Positions 35,301 through 45,328 are shown, counted from the stretch's first letter. The stretch: 64,000 nucleotides of DNA from Bacteroides graminisolvens DSM 19988 = JCM 15093 (GCF_000428125.1 NZ_ATZI01000006.1:114597-178596); one strand, 5' to 3'. Numbers and translations are program-made. Notes: generated from the sequence alone by a model not told the origin.

Positions 35301-35765
35301 TTAATACTCATCACAGGCATAAATAAAATCAAAAGAAGCCTGCTTATATTCGAATATTTCTTCTGGTTTAAAAAATCTATTTAATTCGGTGGCAGCAGTT
35401 TCAGGAGAATCTGATGTATGAACTATGTTTTCCTGATAACTCATACTGTAGTCTCCACGTATTGTACCGGGCGTTGCTGCACGTCCGTTTGTAGGACCAG
35501 CCAAAGCATGTACAACCTGAATTGCATCGACACCTTCCAAACAGCAAACGATAACGGGAGCCGCCATCATTGAATTTTTCACGCGCTGAAAAAACGGCTT
35601 GCTGCTTAAATGCGAATAATGCTCGCTTAAAATTTCATCCGTCAACTGTACCATTTTCATTCCTGTAAGGTGTAAACCCTTACGTTCAAAACGATTTATT
35701 ATCTCGCCTACAAGTCCCCTTTGCAAAGTGCAGGGTTTTAATATGACTAACGTTTTTTCGATCAT
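35301..35765 (-). CDS. ndk: Nucleoside diphosphate kinase
   Basis: Transfers the gamma-phosphate of ATP to other nucleoside diphosphates through a phospho-His. The 154-residue protein starts EKTLVILKP and has the active-site motif NIVHTSDSPETA, where most members read NLVHGSDS, with the catalytic His. GRAATPGTIRGDY is the nucleotide-binding part. It is slightly longer than the common 140-150 residues because of a short insert. It has its own promoter and is followed by the M23 peptidase gene. Confidence 0.95.
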   Translation of the reverse strand: MIEKTLVILKPCTLQRGLVGEIINRFERKGLHLTGMKMVQLTDEILSEHYSHLSSKPFFQRVKNSMMAAPVIVCCLEGVDAIQVVHALAGPTNGRAATPGTIRGDYSMSYQENIVHTSDSPETAATELNRFFKPEEIFEYKQASFDFIYACDEY

Positions 35766-35818
35766 AAAAATAGTACGGTTTCAAAGGTTTTAAGCAATCA
35801 TTTCTTTCAAAATTCTCC

Positions 35819-35826
35819 CAAAGATA
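35819..35826 (-). promoter_or_regulatory. -7 box TATCTTTG for ndk
   Basis: Minus-strand TATCTTTG, 53 bases before the ndk ATG at 35765. The rest of the ndk-recG gap (to 35988) shows only a weak AACCAAC/GTTGGTT inverted repeat. Confidence 0.55.
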
Positions 35827-35988
35827 GTATTTACGATTTAAAAACCAACCACCTGCTTAACTTTTTTTCGTACAAAGTTGGTTATAGATGAGACTTTTTG
35901 CGCCCTAAACCACTATAAATAGGGAAGATAGCGGCAAAATATGTTTTTGAGCATATTTCTGCAAACAAACTGCATGTTTAACCGATTT

Positions 35989-38085
35989 TTAGCTTATAGA
36001 AGCCCAGTTAACGTTTGTTTTGCGTAGCGCTTTGAGTTGTTTCCAGAGAACTTCGTTTTCCGGTAAATTGGCATTCGGGTCGCTATCAACAATAGAAGTT
36101 GCTATTTCGCGAACGTACTGCAACAATTGTCCGTCGCGCGCCAAATCGGCAATTTTTAAATCGAATGCCATACCACTTTGTTGCGTACCTTCCAAATCGC
36201 CGGGGCCCCGGAGTTTTAAGTCGGCCTCTGCAATCTCGAATCCGTCATTGGTACGCACCATGATTTCAAGACGCTTACGCGTATCTTCGGCCAGTTTATA
36301 ACCCGTAACCAAAACACAGTATGACTGATCGGCACCACGCCCTACCCTTCCTCGCAACTGATGCAGCTGCGACAACCCGAATCGTTCGGCATTCTCAATC
36401 ACCATTACCGAAGCATTAGGCACATTGACACCTACTTCAATGACAGTGGTGGCAACCATGATCTGTGCTTGTCCCGATACAAAAAGTTGCATTTGCGCAT
36501 CCTTTTCAGCAGCTTTCATTTTACCGTGCACCTTACATACTTGGTATTGAGGAAACTCTTCGCGTATGTGCATAAATCCTTCTTCCAGGTTTTTCAGGTC
36601 AATCTTTTCACTTTCCTCAATCAGTGGGTAAACGATGTAGATCTGTCTACCCTCTTCAATCTGCTTACCGATGAATTTGTATAGACTTTCTCTACGATTA
36701 TCAAATTGATGAATTGTTGAAATGGGTTTTCTGCCCGGTGGCAACTCATCAATCACGGAAACATCCAAATCTCCGTAAAGAGTCATGGCAAGTGTTCGTG
36801 GAATAGGCGTGGCCGTCATCACCAATATGTGCGGAGGGCGTTCGTTCTTTGTCCACAAACGGGCGCGCTGGGCTACTCCAAACCGGTGCTGCTCGTCGAT
36901 AACAACCAACCCCAGCGAGGAAAAGCGGACGGAGTCTTCAATCACAGCATGCGTTCCTATCAGAATATGAATGTCTCCCGTTAGCAAAGCCGACAAAATC
37001 TCTTCCCGTTTTTTCCCTTTCACTCTTCCGGTAAGAAGTTCCACGCGGAGGTTCATTCCGTACAGCATCTCTTTGATGGTTTCAAAATGCTGATTGGCTA
37101 AAATCTCCGTCGGTGCCATCATGCATGCCTGATAACCATTGTCAAGAGCCAATAACATACTCATAAGGGCCACCAGTGTTTTACCGCTTCCCACATCACC
37201 CTGCAACAATCGGTTCATTTGTTTGCCGCAGCCTACGTCTTGTCTGATTTCTTTCAACACTCTCTTCTGGGCACCGGTTAGTTCAAAGGGTAAGTTCTTT
37301 TCATAAAACGTATGAAACACGGCACCTACATTCTCAAACACGTAGCCGCGATATTTCCGCTGCCTATCCTTTGAATACCTCAATATATTCAGCTGAACGT
37401 AGAAAAGTTCCTCAAACTTAAGTCGATATTGGGCTTTGCGGAGTAACTCGGGACTTTGTGGGAAATGGATGTTTCTCAAAGCCTCCGTCAGTGACATCAG
37501 GTGATAGGCAGACACAATGCCGGGTGATAATGTTTCGACTAACGGTTCTTGCAATTGCTGCATCACAGTAGCCATCATCTTCTCAATAGCACGTGAATTT
37601 AAGAACCCACGTTTCATTTTCTCCGTCGTATTATAATAAGGCTGCATGCCCATGGAAGAAATTACTAATTCCGAAACGGGATCAACATCGGGATGAGCCA
37701 AGTTGATTCGTCCATTGAAAACGGTTGGTTTCCCAAAAACGATATATTCTTGCTGGACTTTATACTTTCCGACGATAAACTTAATACCCTGAAACCAAAC
37801 CAGATCAACCACTCCCGTTCCATCTGAAAAGTGAGCAATAAGGCGCCTTTGACGCCCTTCGCCAATTGTTTCAAAGCTCAGGATACGGCCCTTCAACTGA
37901 ATGTAAGGCATGTTCCCATCAATTTCGCGTATCTGGTAAACTTTACTACGGTCAACGTATTTATAAGGAAAGTAATATAGAAGGTCTTGAAGCGAAAAGA
38001 TATTCAGTTCCTTGTTCATCAACGAGGCACGTTGCGGCCCTACGCCCGCTAAATACTTAATATCACGTGTGGTTAAATCGTACAT
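35989..38085 (-). CDS. recG: ATP-dependent DNA helicase RecG
   Basis: Remodels stalled forks and Holliday junctions. The 698-residue protein has an N-terminal wedge/OB domain (GVGPQRASLMNKELNI, YFPYKYVDRS), Walker A GDVGSGKTLVALM, the DEQH box VIDEQHRFGV, MTATPIPRTLAM, and the helicase C part with RGRVGRG and the TRG motif region. The length is normal. Its ATG overlaps the stop of ispD by one base, so the genes are coupled. It is the last gene of a long minus-strand unit beginning at pdxJ. Confidence 0.95.
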   Translation of the reverse strand: MYDLTTRDIKYLAGVGPQRASLMNKELNIFSLQDLLYYFPYKYVDRSKVYQIREIDGNMPYIQLKGRILSFETIGEGRQRRLIAHFSDGTGVVDLVWFQGIKFIVGKYKVQQEYIVFGKPTVFNGRINLAHPDVDPVSELVISSMGMQPYYNTTEKMKRGFLNSRAIEKMMATVMQQLQEPLVETLSPGIVSAYHLMSLTEALRNIHFPQSPELLRKAQYRLKFEELFYVQLNILRYSKDRQRKYRGYVFENVGAVFHTFYEKNLPFELTGAQKRVLKEIRQDVGCGKQMNRLLQGDVGSGKTLVALMSMLLALDNGYQACMMAPTEILANQHFETIKEMLYGMNLRVELLTGRVKGKKREEILSALLTGDIHILIGTHAVIEDSVRFSSLGLVVIDEQHRFGVAQRARLWTKNERPPHILVMTATPIPRTLAMTLYGDLDVSVIDELPPGRKPISTIHQFDNRRESLYKFIGKQIEEGRQIYIVYPLIEESEKIDLKNLEEGFMHIREEFPQYQVCKVHGKMKAAEKDAQMQLFVSGQAQIMVATTVIEVGVNVPNASVMVIENAERFGLSQLHQLRGRVGRGADQSYCVLVTGYKLAEDTRKRLEIMVRTNDGFEIAEADLKLRGPGDLEGTQQSGMAFDLKIADLARDGQLLQYVREIATSIVDSDPNANLPENEVLWKQLKALRKTNVNWASIS

Positions 38086-38747
38086 TACAACAATGCTTCG
38101 GCTACCTTCAAATCGAAAGGAGTAGTTAGTTTTATATTTTCACGGTTCCCGGGCGTCAGCGTCACTTTCACACCCATTGCTTCGACTACGGAAGCGTCAT
38201 CTGTAAACGCTGAAGAATAAGGTTGTTCATATCCTTTGAGCAATAAATCGGCGTTGAAGACCTGGGGCGTTTGCACTAATTTATAAGCAGACCGATCGAC
38301 CGTTTCACTACCGTTATTAGTTATATGACGTACTGTGTCAACCACATCCACAACCGGAACAACGGCTTTTTTTGTTACTGCCAACTCATAGCAACGATTT
38401 ATCACATCAACAGAGACAAAAGGACGTACGCCATCGTGAACGCCTACAATGGAAGGGGTTTCAATTAAGCTCAAACCGTTTTTTACCGAATGAAAACGGC
38501 TTTCACCTCCATCGGCAACACGATGTTTAATAGTAAAATGGTGTTCTTCACACAGTTGCTTCCAATAGTTTTGTTGTTCGTACGGCAGCACAAGAATAAT
38601 TTCCATCGCAACATCACTGCGATAAAACTGTTCAAGGGTGTGCATCAAGACCGGCCTACCTTTCAAAGGCAGAAATTGTTTGGGTTGTTCTCCACCCATA
38701 CGCAACCCTTTGCCACCGGCAACAATCAAAACGTACTTCTTCATCAA
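38085..38747 (-). CDS. ispD: 2-C-methyl-D-erythritol 4-phosphate cytidylyltransferase
   Basis: Third step of the MEP isoprenoid pathway: makes CDP-methylerythritol from CTP. The 220-residue protein opens with [18 protein letters not shown], the nucleotide loop with its Arg and Lys, and has [26 protein letters not shown] and [10 protein letters not shown]. All are family marks. It is one base away from the DJ-1-like gene and overlaps recG. Confidence 0.93.
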   Translation of the reverse strand: MMKKYVLIVAGGKGLRMGGEQPKQFLPLKGRPVLMHTLEQFYRSDVAMEIILVLPYEQQNYWKQLCEEHHFTIKHRVADGGESRFHSVKNGLSLIETPSIVGVHDGVRPFVSVDVINRCYELAVTKKAVVPVVDVVDTVRHITNNGSETVDRSAYKLVQTPQVFNADLLLKGYEQPYSSAFTDDASVVEAMGVKVTLTPGNRENIKLTTPFDLKVAEALL

Positions 38748-39299
38748 CTAGAGTTTCACTCCCATTCCTTTAATTAATTCTTGCATTTTGGCTTCGCCGA
38801 CCAGCTCATGAACTAATGCAAGCGAGAATGCCATTGCTGCTCCCGGCCCATTACCGGTAGTAATGTGAGCATCTTCAACAACCGGTGCATTCACCAGCTG
38901 AGCACCCGCCAAAAAGCTTTCAAAGCCGGGGTAACAAGTAGCTTTTCGACCTTTGAGTAAACCTAATTTCCCTAAAGCCATAGGGGCAGCACAAATGGCT
39001 GCTATTTTTTTCTTATTAGCATCTTGCTTCAACAACAATTCATTCAGGCCTTCGTGTTTGGACAAATTGTCTGCACCGGGCATGCCTCCGGGCAAAAGTA
39101 AAAGCAGTGCATCACTAAAATCACAATCTTCAAACAAACTGTCACAGGTCAATGATACTCCGTGAGCACCAATTACAACATCTTCCGATGTAATGCTTAC
39201 CATCTCCACTTTCAGTCCGGCACGTCTCAATACATCTACCGGCGTCAGCGCTTCGATTTCTTCAAATCCATTGGCAAAAAAAACATAAACAGTTTCCAT
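38748..39299 (-). CDS. DJ-1/PfpI family protein
   Basis: A 183-residue protein of the DJ-1/YajL/ThiJ group. The nucleophile-elbow Cys is in AAICAAPMALGK, preceded by LLPGGMPGADNL and the conserved Glu in FANGFEEIEA. Members have been described as deglycases, chaperones or glyoxalases; the actual activity here is not known. It lies between the TonB gene and ispD in a close-packed unit. Confidence 0.88.
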   Translation of the reverse strand: METVYVFFANGFEEIEALTPVDVLRRAGLKVEMVSITSEDVVIGAHGVSLTCDSLFEDCDFSDALLLLLPGGMPGADNLSKHEGLNELLLKQDANKKKIAAICAAPMALGKLGLLKGRKATCYPGFESFLAGAQLVNAPVVEDAHITTGNGPGAAMAFSLALVHELVGEAKMQELIKGMGVKL

Positions 39300-39319
39300 A
39301 ATCTATCATTAATAGTGAT

Positions 39320-40153
39320 TTATCTCAAATTGAAGTAATAGGTAATGGTGCCGGTTTGATTATTAACCCCGTCAACGGCGTTGAAGCGGGCTTTCTTTGC
39401 AGCATCTTCGGCTGCTTTTCTCAAAGCCGGATTAACCGTATTGGTCAGTCTGTTAATACTCGTATTAATCACAACGCCGGCAGGATTTACAGTAATGGTA
39501 ACAACAACCCTTCCTTCATCTTGCACATTGTACTGAGGACGTGGCAGTCCGCCTGTACCAATAGAGCGGCCGCCCAAATCAAAGGTACCATAACCTCCTG
39601 TTCCGCTAAGAGCCCCTGTAGAAGAGTTACCGGATTTACTTCCCTGTGTTCCTTCGCCTGATGTAGTTCCCCGGCTACCCATGCCAACTCCTTTACCGAA
39701 TGCACCGGCCACACGTTTACTTGCTAACTCTGCTGCCGCTTTTCGTTCGCGTTCAGCTTCTGCTTCAGCAAGTTTGCGAGCCTCTGCCGCTTTTTCAGCC
39801 GCAGTTTTTTCAGTGCGCTTCACTTCTTTTTTCTTACTTTCAGTTTTGCGCTCTACTGCCACGGTCTGCTCGTCGGCTTGGGTTATCAAATCCGGTACAT
39901 CTGCTGATTCGGCTGGTTTAGAAGGCGCTGCTGCTTCCTCCGGCATAATGTCGACATCAACCAAAGTTGACGGGTCGAATTCACCTTGAGCATCAGCCAT
40001 TTCACCCAGCATAACCGGTACACCGCTCTCTTCTGTGGGAACAGGCACTGAGATGCCTAGCAATACCAACAGAATGATAAGAACCAGATGAACCAGAAAA
40101 GCACCAAGTGCAGCTATGTATTTTCCTTTTTCCTCTTTATTCATTCCAATCAC
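39320..40153 (-). CDS. TonB-like energy transducer
   Basis: A 277-residue protein with one N-terminal membrane helix (about 12-35), a long charged, Ala/Lys/Glu-rich periplasmic linker (about 90-155), a Gly/Ser-rich stretch and a C-terminal TonB-like domain (VQDEGRVVVTITVNPAGVVINTSINR, ITYYFNLR). With ExbD and ExbB just upstream it would carry proton-motive energy to outer-membrane receptors, or form a Tol-type machine. The GTG at 40153 overlaps the exbD stop (GTGA); ATG 40144 is an alternative start. Confidence 0.85.
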   Translation of the reverse strand: MIGMNKEEKGKYIAALGAFLVHLVLIILLVLLGISVPVPTEESGVPVMLGEMADAQGEFDPSTLVDVDIMPEEAAAPSKPAESADVPDLITQADEQTVAVERKTESKKKEVKRTEKTAAEKAAEARKLAEAEAERERKAAAELASKRVAGAFGKGVGMGSRGTTSGEGTQGSKSGNSSTGALSGTGGYGTFDLGGRSIGTGGLPRPQYNVQDEGRVVVTITVNPAGVVINTSINRLTNTVNPALRKAAEDAAKKARFNAVDGVNNQTGTITYYFNLR

Positions 40154-40563
40154 TTCTCCTCAGGGGGGCGTGTAGCCAACACCATCTTAAAATGGTTTTC
40201 ATTGGCAATATTTAATATTCTTACAATTTCACGGTAAGGAACCGATTCATCTGCATAAAGCGCCACATACATCTCGGGTTCCTTATCAGCACAAGCCTGT
40301 AAAAAGGTTGTTAGCTCAGCCAACTGTAAAGGTTGCTCCTTTTCGTTTCCAAAACCGGCATAAAAGTTCAAGTCTTTATCAATAATGACCCGGGTAAGCG
40401 GTTTGGCAGAAGTTTGCTGTTTCCCTTGCGGTAAAAGCACTTTGATTGCATTGGGCGACACAACGGTTGAAGTTATCATAAAAAAGATAAGCAACAAGAA
40501 AATAAGGTCCGTCATGGAAGCCATACTAAAATTAGGTGATATTTTTGCTCTACGCTTTAACAT
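40150..40563 (-). CDS. exbD: ExbD/TolR biopolymer transport protein
   Basis: A 137-residue protein with a short cytoplasmic start, one membrane helix (MTDLIFLLLIFFMITSTVV) holding the Asp that is essential in the ExbD/TolR family, and a periplasmic domain. It forms the proton-driven motor with ExbB. Located 17 bases after exbB and overlapping the TonB gene. Confidence 0.92.
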   Translation of the reverse strand: MLKRRAKISPNFSMASMTDLIFLLLIFFMITSTVVSPNAIKVLLPQGKQQTSAKPLTRVIIDKDLNFYAGFGNEKEQPLQLAELTTFLQACADKEPEMYVALYADESVPYREIVRILNIANENHFKMVLATRPPEEK

Positions 40564-40580
40564 GCCGTTCTATTATTAGA

Positions 40581-41312
40581 TTATTTCTTTGCGGGTTCGT
40601 TTAGCAAATCCATGAATTCCATTGTACGGGATTCCATCTTATTCACTACTCCATCTACCAACGTAACTAAATAATTGTAAGCAAACATGGCTATGATACC
40701 CACAATTAAACCACCTACTGTGGTAATCATTGCTTCGTAAATACCACCCGACAACAAGGTGATATCAATATTATTGCCGGCATTGGCCATTTCATAAAAA
40801 GCTCGTACCATACCGGTAACCGTTCCTAAGAATCCAAGCATGGGAGCACCTCCTGATATGGTTGCCATAATAGTAAGTCCTTTCTCCAATTTGGCCACTT
40901 CCAGATTACCCACGTTTTCGATCGCAACTTGTACATCGTTAACCGGGCGTCCCAAACGACTGATTCCTTTTTCAATCATTCGGGCCGAAGGCGTATTCAT
41001 AGAACGACAATAACTCAGTGCCGATTTTATCTCGCCACTTAGAATGTAGTCTTTGATTTTATCCATAAACATCGGGTCCTCTTTGCCTGCTTTACGAATA
41101 GCATACATCCTTTCAAACAGGATATAAAAACAAACAACAGAAAATATTCCCAATATAATCATAATCCAACCTCCCTTGATAGCCATATCCAGCATGTTCA
41201 TCTCGGCCGGCGCTGCAACAGGTGTTAATACAGGATTTGACGTGGCAAGTGAGTCTGTAAGATTGGTGGCCGCTTGTGCCAGTAAATTCATTGTATCCAT
41301 CAGCGAAGACAA
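40581..41312 (-). CDS. exbB: MotA/TolQ/ExbB proton-channel protein
   Basis: A 243-residue inner-membrane protein with three hydrophobic helices (about 45-65, 145-170 and 190-215), the last two carrying GGAPMLGFLGTVTGMVRAF and ITTVGGLIVGIIAMFAYN, typical of ExbB/TolQ. Partner of the following exbD and tonB-like genes. The first ATG at 41312 overlaps the end of pdxJ; ATG 41300 (MDTMNLL, residue 5) is possible. Confidence 0.9.
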   Translation of the reverse strand: MSSLMDTMNLLAQAATNLTDSLATSNPVLTPVAAPAEMNMLDMAIKGGWIMIILGIFSVVCFYILFERMYAIRKAGKEDPMFMDKIKDYILSGEIKSALSYCRSMNTPSARMIEKGISRLGRPVNDVQVAIENVGNLEVAKLEKGLTIMATISGGAPMLGFLGTVTGMVRAFYEMANAGNNIDITLLSGGIYEAMITTVGGLIVGIIAMFAYNYLVTLVDGVVNKMESRTMEFMDLLNEPAKK

Positions 41313-42013
41313 TTTTTATATTCATGAATCGTTTTTTCTAGTCCCAGATATAATGCATCACTAATAAGTGCATGTCCTATAGAAACTTCATCCATCCAAG
41401 GAATGTTCTTATAAAGGAAGTTAAGATTTACTAAGCTCAAGTCATGACCGGCATTGAGTCCCATGCCCATACCACGAGCTACCTTGGCTGCTTCGACAAA
41501 TGGCAATACGGCCTTTTCGGGGTTGTGTATGTATTCCGTAGCATACGGTTCAGTGTATAATTCAACTCTGTCGGCCCCTGCTTTAGCTGCATATTCAACC
41601 ATCTCAATATCTGCTGAAACAAAAACAGAAGTGCGAATACCTGCATTGTTAAATTCATCAAGCACTTCCGAGAGGAAATCAAAATTCGTTTTAGTATCCC
41701 AACCTGAATTGGAGGTTATCTGATCAGGACTATCAGGTACCAAAGTCACTTGATGTGGCTTTACCCGCAAAACCAAATCTATAAAATCAGGCGAAGGATA
41801 GCCTTCCATATTAAACTCTGTTTTCAATAAAGGCCTCAGGGCATATACATCTGCTCTTGTGATGTGCCGTTCATCCGGCCGGGGATGAACAGTAATACCT
41901 TCAGCACCAAACTTCTCACAATCCAAAGCCACTTTAACAACATCCGGAACATTGCCACCCCGCGCATTGCGCAGTGTAGCGACCTTATTTATGTTCACAC
42001 TCAATTTAGTCAT
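41300..42013 (-). CDS. pdxJ: Pyridoxine 5'-phosphate synthase
   Basis: Condenses 1-deoxyxylulose-5-phosphate with 3-amino-2-oxopropyl phosphate to pyridoxine phosphate. The 237-residue TIM barrel opens with LSVNINKVATLRNARGG and has EGITVHPRPDERHI, NMEGYPS, VELYTEPYA, GLNAGHDLSLVNL and the closing SIGHALISDALYLGLE. All match PdxJ. It heads the pdxJ-exbB-exbD-tonB-DJ1-ispD-recG unit. Divergent from nadK. Confidence 0.95.
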   Translation of the reverse strand: MTKLSVNINKVATLRNARGGNVPDVVKVALDCEKFGAEGITVHPRPDERHITRADVYALRPLLKTEFNMEGYPSPDFIDLVLRVKPHQVTLVPDSPDQITSNSGWDTKTNFDFLSEVLDEFNNAGIRTSVFVSADIEMVEYAAKAGADRVELYTEPYATEYIHNPEKAVLPFVEAAKVARGMGMGLNAGHDLSLVNLNFLYKNIPWMDEVSIGHALISDALYLGLEKTIHEYKNCLR

Positions 42014-42115
42014 ATTTCTATAATTATTGCGGAATAAGATACCGCAGTCGTTAACTCAATAAATAAAATAATAAGAATAAAATAATAGTGATCTGAGAAA
42101 AAAATCCCATTTTTG

Positions 42116-42123
42116 CAAAGGTA
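42116..42123 (-). promoter_or_regulatory. -7 box TACCTTTG for the pdxJ unit
   Basis: Minus-strand TACCTTTG, about 100 bases before the pdxJ ATG at 42013. No equally good box was found for nadK, only GACTTTTG on the plus strand around 42165. Confidence 0.5.
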
Positions 42124-42222
42124 TCTATTGTGCAAATGTAATATTTATTAAGTAAACAGCCGACTTTTGCACATAAAAGATTCCTAAAAAGAGTTGCAGG
42201 AACAGACTAATTCGTATTAATT

Positions 42223-43095
42223 ATGAAATTTGCTATCTTCGGAAATACATATCAGGCAAAAAAATCATCGCATGCCAAAGAGTTGTTCAGGTTACTAGAA
42301 AAGCACCGGGCAGAGCTATATATATGTCGAGACTTTTACCATTTCCTAACCAATGATTTAAAATTGGAAATAAAAGATGCCACCCTTTTTGATGGAGATC
42401 ATTTCGAAGCCGACATGGTCATCAGTATCGGTGGCGACGGTACTTTCTTAAAAGCAGCCGGCAGAGTAGGAAGGAAAAACATTCCCATTTTAGGCATCAA
42501 TACCGGGCGACTGGGCTTTCTGGCAGATGTATCCCCGGAAGAAATGGAAGAGACTTTCAATGAAATACATAAAGGTCAGTACAACGTGGAAGAAAGAAGT
42601 GTATTGCAACTTAGCAGTAACAAAAAGAAGATGGAAATACTCCTCTATGCACTCAATGATATTGCCATATTGAAACGTGACAGTTCTTCCATGATTACCA
42701 TTCATACCTCTATAAACGATGCATATCTGGCTACTTACCAGGCCGACGGATTAATCATTGCTACTCCAACAGGTTCTACTGCTTATTCATTAAGTGTAGG
42801 AGGACCTATCATTGTGCCTCATTCCAATACAATAGCCATAACCCCGGTAGCTCCTCACAGCCTGAATATCCGTCCCATTGTTATCCGCGACGACTGGAAA
42901 ATTACACTTGATGTTGAAAGCCGAAGTCACAACTTCCTTGTTTCCATAGATGGCAGCAGTGAGTCATTCACAGAAAATGATCGTATTACGATTAATCGTG
43001 CAGATTATACAATAAAAGTAGTAAAACGTCTTAATCACGTATTTTTCGATACATTAAGAAGTAAAATGATGTGGGGAATAGATAGTCGTAAATAG
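42223..43095 (+). CDS. nadK: NAD kinase
   Basis: Phosphorylates NAD+ to NADP+. The 290-residue protein has the hallmark [11 protein letters not shown] with its catalytic Asp (the SIGGDGT motif), the [11 protein letters not shown] stretch, and the [20 protein letters not shown] loop. C-terminal beta-rich domain follows. The length is usual. Single plus-strand gene between pdxJ and the convergent mdh. Confidence 0.95.
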   Translation: MKFAIFGNTYQAKKSSHAKELFRLLEKHRAELYICRDFYHFLTNDLKLEIKDATLFDGDHFEADMVISIGGDGTFLKAAGRVGRKNIPILGINTGRLGFLADVSPEEMEETFNEIHKGQYNVEERSVLQLSSNKKKMEILLYALNDIAILKRDSSSMITIHTSINDAYLATYQADGLIIATPTGSTAYSLSVGGPIIVPHSNTIAITPVAPHSLNIRPIVIRDDWKITLDVESRSHNFLVSIDGSSESFTENDRITINRADYTIKVVKRLNHVFFDTLRSKMMWGIDSRK

Positions 43096-43125
43096 TAAAC
43101 AAGGACTTCGACTCTGGAGATAGAA

Positions 43126-43157
43126 TAAAAAAAAGACCGGTTCAAACGAACCGATCT
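43126..43157 (-). terminator. Hairpin terminator after mdh
   Basis: On the minus strand AGATCGGTTC, loop GTTT, GAACCGGTCT (one G-T pair), then eight or nine T. It closes the mdh transcript and may also serve nadK. Confidence 0.8.
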
Positions 43158-43201
43158 TCTTTACTCTAAAGGATATATATTTAAAAATTAAGTTTACTCA
43201 A

Positions 43202-44143
43202 TTAAAGAGCACCAACTTCTTTTAATGCACCGTTCACTTTACGAACTGCATCTGCACTAGCTTTGAAAGCAGCTTTTTCAGCCTCGTCCAAAGGAAGTTC
43301 CACGATCTTCTCAATACCGTTCTTACCTAAAATTACAGGTACACCACAGCAAATATCAGTTTCACCATATTCACCTTCCAAAGAAACAGAACAAGGTACC
43401 AACTTCATTTGGTTATGAAGAATAGCTTCAACAACAAATGCTCCGGCAGCTCCGGGCGCATACCAAGCAGAAGTACCTAGCAAGCCAGTCAGAGTAGCAC
43501 CACCTACCATGGTAGACTTAGCCACTTCTTCTATTTTCTCAGCAGAAAGGAAGTTGCTTATAGGAAGTCCCTTGTATGTAGCAAAACGAGTTAAAGGAAT
43601 CATAGTTGTATCGCCATGTCCGCCAATTACCATGCCCTCAACTTCATTGGCATTGCAACCCAAAGCCTGAGACAAGAAGTATTTGAAGCGTGAGCTATCA
43701 AGTGCGCCACCCATACCAATGATACGGTTTTTAGGCAATCCCAAAGATTTCAATGCCAAATAAGTCATTGTATCCATAGGGTTAGAGATAACTACAATAA
43801 TTGCATTGGGAGAATACTTCAAAAGATTCTCAGCTACAGATTTAACGATGCCGGCGTTCACACCGATTAATTCTTCACGAGTCATACCCGGTTTACGAGG
43901 AATTCCAGAAGTAATAACTACTACGTCAGAATCAGCAGTCTGAGCATAATCGTTTGTGCAGCCAGTCAGTGTGGTATCAAAGCCTAACAACTGAGCTGTT
44001 TGCATCATATCCATTGCCTTACCTTCTGAAACGCCTTCTTTAACGTCCAGCATTACTACCTCATCGGCTACTTCATTAAAAGCAAGTACATTTGCACATG
44101 TAGCACCTACGTTACCTGCGCCTACTACGGTTACTTTTGACAT
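43202..44143 (-). CDS. mdh: Malate dehydrogenase
   Basis: Interconverts malate and oxaloacetate with NAD. The 313-residue protein has the Rossmann motif VVGAGNVGATCA, the LDVKEG segment with the NAD-binding Asp, GIPRKPGMTREEL with the substrate Arg residues, VISNPMDTMTYLA, and VIGGHGDTTMIPL with the catalytic His. It belongs to the lactate-dehydrogenase-like Mdh class. Own promoter upstream. Confidence 0.95.
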   Translation of the reverse strand: MSKVTVVGAGNVGATCANVLAFNEVADEVVMLDVKEGVSEGKAMDMMQTAQLLGFDTTLTGCTNDYAQTADSDVVVITSGIPRKPGMTREELIGVNAGIVKSVAENLLKYSPNAIIVVISNPMDTMTYLALKSLGLPKNRIIGMGGALDSSRFKYFLSQALGCNANEVEGMVIGGHGDTTMIPLTRFATYKGLPISNFLSAEKIEEVAKSTMVGGATLTGLLGTSAWYAPGAAGAFVVEAILHNQMKLVPCSVSLEGEYGETDICCGVPVILGKNGIEKIVELPLDEAEKAAFKASADAVRKVNGALKEVGAL

Positions 44144-44188
44144 ATTACTATATTTTTAAATTGATAATGAATATCGTTATAACGAGCA

Positions 44189-44196
44189 CAAAAATA
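44189..44196 (-). promoter_or_regulatory. -7 box TATTTTTG for mdh
   Basis: Minus-strand TATTTTTG, 45 bases before the mdh ATG. Confidence 0.55.
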
Positions 44197-44273
44197 CAAC
44201 CTAAATAACAATTAAAGAAATATTTCCATAATAATTTTAGTTAAAGAGTTCTGCTCAATCCATCTGAAAACAT

Positions 44274-44281
44274 TATTTTTG
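44274..44281 (+). promoter_or_regulatory. -7 box TATTTTTG for the coiled-coil membrane protein gene
   Basis: TATTTTTG ends 27 bases before the ATG at 44309 and overlaps the TTG at 44279, which therefore cannot be the start. Confidence 0.6.
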
Positions 44282-44308
44282 CAGCAGTTAATAACTTTAC
44301 TTTTAATT

Positions 44309-45184
44309 ATGAATAAAAAATCTATCGGGATCATTGTCGCTTTTGGCGTATTGGTAGTAGCTATATTATCTGTAGCATACCTATTATACACAGAGAAACA
44401 AACCAATAAAGAGCTTGTTCAAGAGTTTAGTCTTGAGAAGGAAGATCTTGAAAATGAATATACACGTTTTGCCACGCAATACGATGAATTAAAACTAACT
44501 GTCTCCAACGATTCACTAGCCGGACTGCTTAATCAGGAACAAGTGAAGGTGCAGCGTTTGCTGGAAGAACTACGTACCGTAAAAAGCAGTAACGCCACAG
44601 AGATACGCAGGTTAAAAAATGAATTGGCCTCTCTCCGTAAAGTAATGATCAGCTACATCAATCAAATTGATTCGCTCAACCGCTTAACAGCCCAACAGAA
44701 GCAGGTTATTGCCGAGGTTACTCAGAAATACAACGATGCATCTCGTCAGATATCTAATTTATCTGAGGAGAAAAGTCAGCTAAACAAAAAAGTAACACTC
44801 GCTGCACAGCTTGATGCAACCAACATTTGGGTTGAGCCGAAAAACAAACGTGACAAACAAGCAAAGAAAGTAAAAGATGTAGTTAAATTCAATATCGGAT
44901 TTACGATAGTGAAGAATATCACTGCTGAAGCTGGCGAACGTACCTTATATATACGTATCACCAAACCTGATAATGATGTCCTTACAAAAAGTTCCTCAAA
45001 CACATTTACGTACGAGAACCGTACGCTGAATTATTCGATCAAAAAATACATAGAATACAACGGAGAAGAACAGCAAATCGTGGTTTATTGGAATGTAGAA
45101 GAATTCCTGTATGCAGGTAACTACAGAGTTGACATCTTTGCCGATGGTACATTGATTGGGTCACAAAGATTCGCACTTGAATAA
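44309..45184 (+). CDS. Membrane-anchored coiled-coil protein of unknown function
   Basis: A 291-residue protein: basic start MNKKSIG, one membrane helix (IIVAFGVLVVAILSVAYLL), a coiled coil (about 30-165, with EEKSQLNKKVTLAAQL), then a beta-rich C-terminal domain (about 180-291) that may be Ig-like. No enzyme motif. The shape suggests an envelope protein anchored in the inner membrane with the rest in the periplasm. Its own promoter and strong terminator show it is a single-gene unit. I do not recognise the family. Confidence 0.75.
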   Translation: MNKKSIGIIVAFGVLVVAILSVAYLLYTEKQTNKELVQEFSLEKEDLENEYTRFATQYDELKLTVSNDSLAGLLNQEQVKVQRLLEELRTVKSSNATEIRRLKNELASLRKVMISYINQIDSLNRLTAQQKQVIAEVTQKYNDASRQISNLSEEKSQLNKKVTLAAQLDATNIWVEPKNKRDKQAKKVKDVVKFNIGFTIVKNITAEAGERTLYIRITKPDNDVLTKSSSNTFTYENRTLNYSIKKYIEYNGEEQQIVVYWNVEEFLYAGNYRVDIFADGTLIGSQRFALE

Positions 45185-45218
45185 GAAATGATATAAAAAA
45201 TAGTTTCGCTGTTTTAAG

Positions 45219-45269
45219 AAAATCAGTGGTTTATAACGGGATTACGGTTATAAACCACTGATTTTTTTA
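45219..45269 (+). terminator. Long hairpin terminator after the coiled-coil gene
   Basis: A perfect 19-bp stem (45219-45237 with 45247-45265), a 9-base loop and a T run. One of the strongest hairpins in the window; it isolates the following efflux operon. Confidence 0.9.
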
Positions 45270-45328
45270 TAGTAAAACAGGCTACCCTTTCTTGAAAAGA
45301 CCAAAGCTTTAAAAAAATATTAAAACAT